Source: Ga0077527 sp964433345
GTDB taxonomy: Bacteria; Pseudomonadota; Gammaproteobacteria; Burkholderiales; SG8-41
Length of the DNA stretch: 64,000 nucleotides
Direction: 5' to 3'
NCBI GenBank assembly: GCA_964433345.1
Contig: CAYSQJ010000004.1
Location: forward strand, 306,636 to 370,635
Shown here: piece after piece, positions 63,769-64,000 of the stretch
Position numbering within the stretch: position 1 is the stretch's first letter
Layout of the letters: the number at the start of each line of letters is the position of its first letter
Notes under the pieces: model-generated
Told to the model about the DNA's origin: nothing
What the model saw: the letters and a program-made list of their open reading frames with translations, nothing else
The model's database searches: none
Program-made: the position numbers and the translations under genes

Positions 63769-64000
63769 ATGTCGAAGTCGACAAGTCTTGTAAATCTTGA
63801 CGCGATGATTAAACGTGAGGATTTCGCGGCAGTAGGTGGGGATAACTCGTCTTCGCATGAAAATGTTCAGAGTATATCTTTGCGAGAGTTTACTGAGGGT
63901 GGATTGATTGGGCCGAGCCTAAGAAAGCCTGACTTTCAGCGCGAGACTAGAAGTCATTTCATAAATAGGTTCTGTACTTTCTGGAAGGGCCGTGCTACGT
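63769..64000 (+). CDS. DUF262 (GmrSD/ParB-like) protein, N-terminal part
   Basis: The first 77 codons of a protein that runs off the window. AGAGGGG lies seven bases before the ATG. After a variable start (MSKSTSLVNLDAMIKREDFA) the segment ISLREFTEGGLIGPSLRKPD followed by FQRETRSHF matches the DUF262 N-terminal motif (rKPxFQRE), the ParB/Srx-like NTPase fold found in GmrS-type restriction and in several defence systems. The rest of the domain is outside. Composition matches the preceding unknown gene, not the rest of the window. Confidence 0.65.
   Translation, partial: MSKSTSLVNLDAMIKREDFAAVGGDNSSSHENVQSISLREFTEGGLIGPSLRKPDFQRETRSHFINRFCTFWKGRAT

Overview
The window is a GC-rich chromosomal segment of a betaproteobacterium. 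This rests on gene order (carB-greA, yhbY divergent from rlmE-ftsH-folP-glmM, dapA-bamC), a Bug/TctC-type binding protein, a Nfu/Rieske-extended SUF operon headed by IscR, and uniformly high-GC codon use. I cannot place it to genus. It carries no rRNA, tRNA or CRISPR that I can see.

Layout. 1-7 kb: housekeeping genes carB (3' end), greA, a DUF4149 membrane protein, yhbY, rlmE, ftsH, folP, glmM. 7-11 kb: phosphate import operon pstSCAB (minus strand) with a Pho-box-like promoter and an intercistronic terminator. 11-15.3 kb: a five-gene arsenic operon (minus), gapdh-arsJ-arsR-arsC-acr3, combining the arseno-phosphoglycerate route with arsenate reduction and arsenite export. 15.5-23.9 kb: dapA-bamC, a metallo-beta-lactamase-fold protein, an Ala-rich lipoprotein, a ribosomal-oxygenase-like cupin pair, a SlyD-type isomerase, mutS. 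23.9-34.2 kb: three large multidomain c-di-GMP proteins in a row (MASE3-PAS/GAF-HD-GYP; Cache-PAS-GAF-GGDEF-EAL; SBP3-PAS-degenerate GGDEF-EAL). 34.4-38 kb: TPR lipoprotein, suhB, trmJ, cysE. 37.7-46.2 kb: a ten-gene Fe-S operon iscR-iscS-iscA-sufBCDS-sufU-nfu-Rieske, with an IscR-box-like promoter. 46-57.7 kb: mixed metabolic and membrane genes, a divergent class III cyclase-like protein, prfC. 57.8-61.3 kb: mfd. 61.6-62.8 kb: a PQQ-type sugar dehydrogenase. From about 62.77 kb the sequence becomes AT-richer and holds an unknown protein with possible nuclease motifs, then the start of a DUF262 protein cut by the window end. It looks like the edge of an acquired, possibly defensive, island.

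The most unusual property is the density of short interspersed repeats. At least seven families can be read: a ~30-bp AT-rich element present nine times, mostly against stop codons or in leaders and once in frame inside mfd; three low-complexity 'word' palindromes (TGATTGGTGA-type, GAGGAGTGAG-type, CACAGAGG-type); and three hairpin families (CGTAGCCCGG-, CGTCATTCCGGC- and CCCTCTCCCCGC-type). Some have entered coding sequence (mfd, the sugar dehydrogenase leader, the 3' end of folP), and a second diverged copy of the prfC 3' end sits among them.

How the genes work together: pst and ars operons lie next to each other, which fits arsenate entering through phosphate transporters and being removed as arsenite or 1-arseno-3-phosphoglycerate. 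cysE directly precedes the Fe-S operon, whose desulfurases consume cysteine. The c-di-GMP proteins combine synthesis and breakdown modules behind different sensory inputs.
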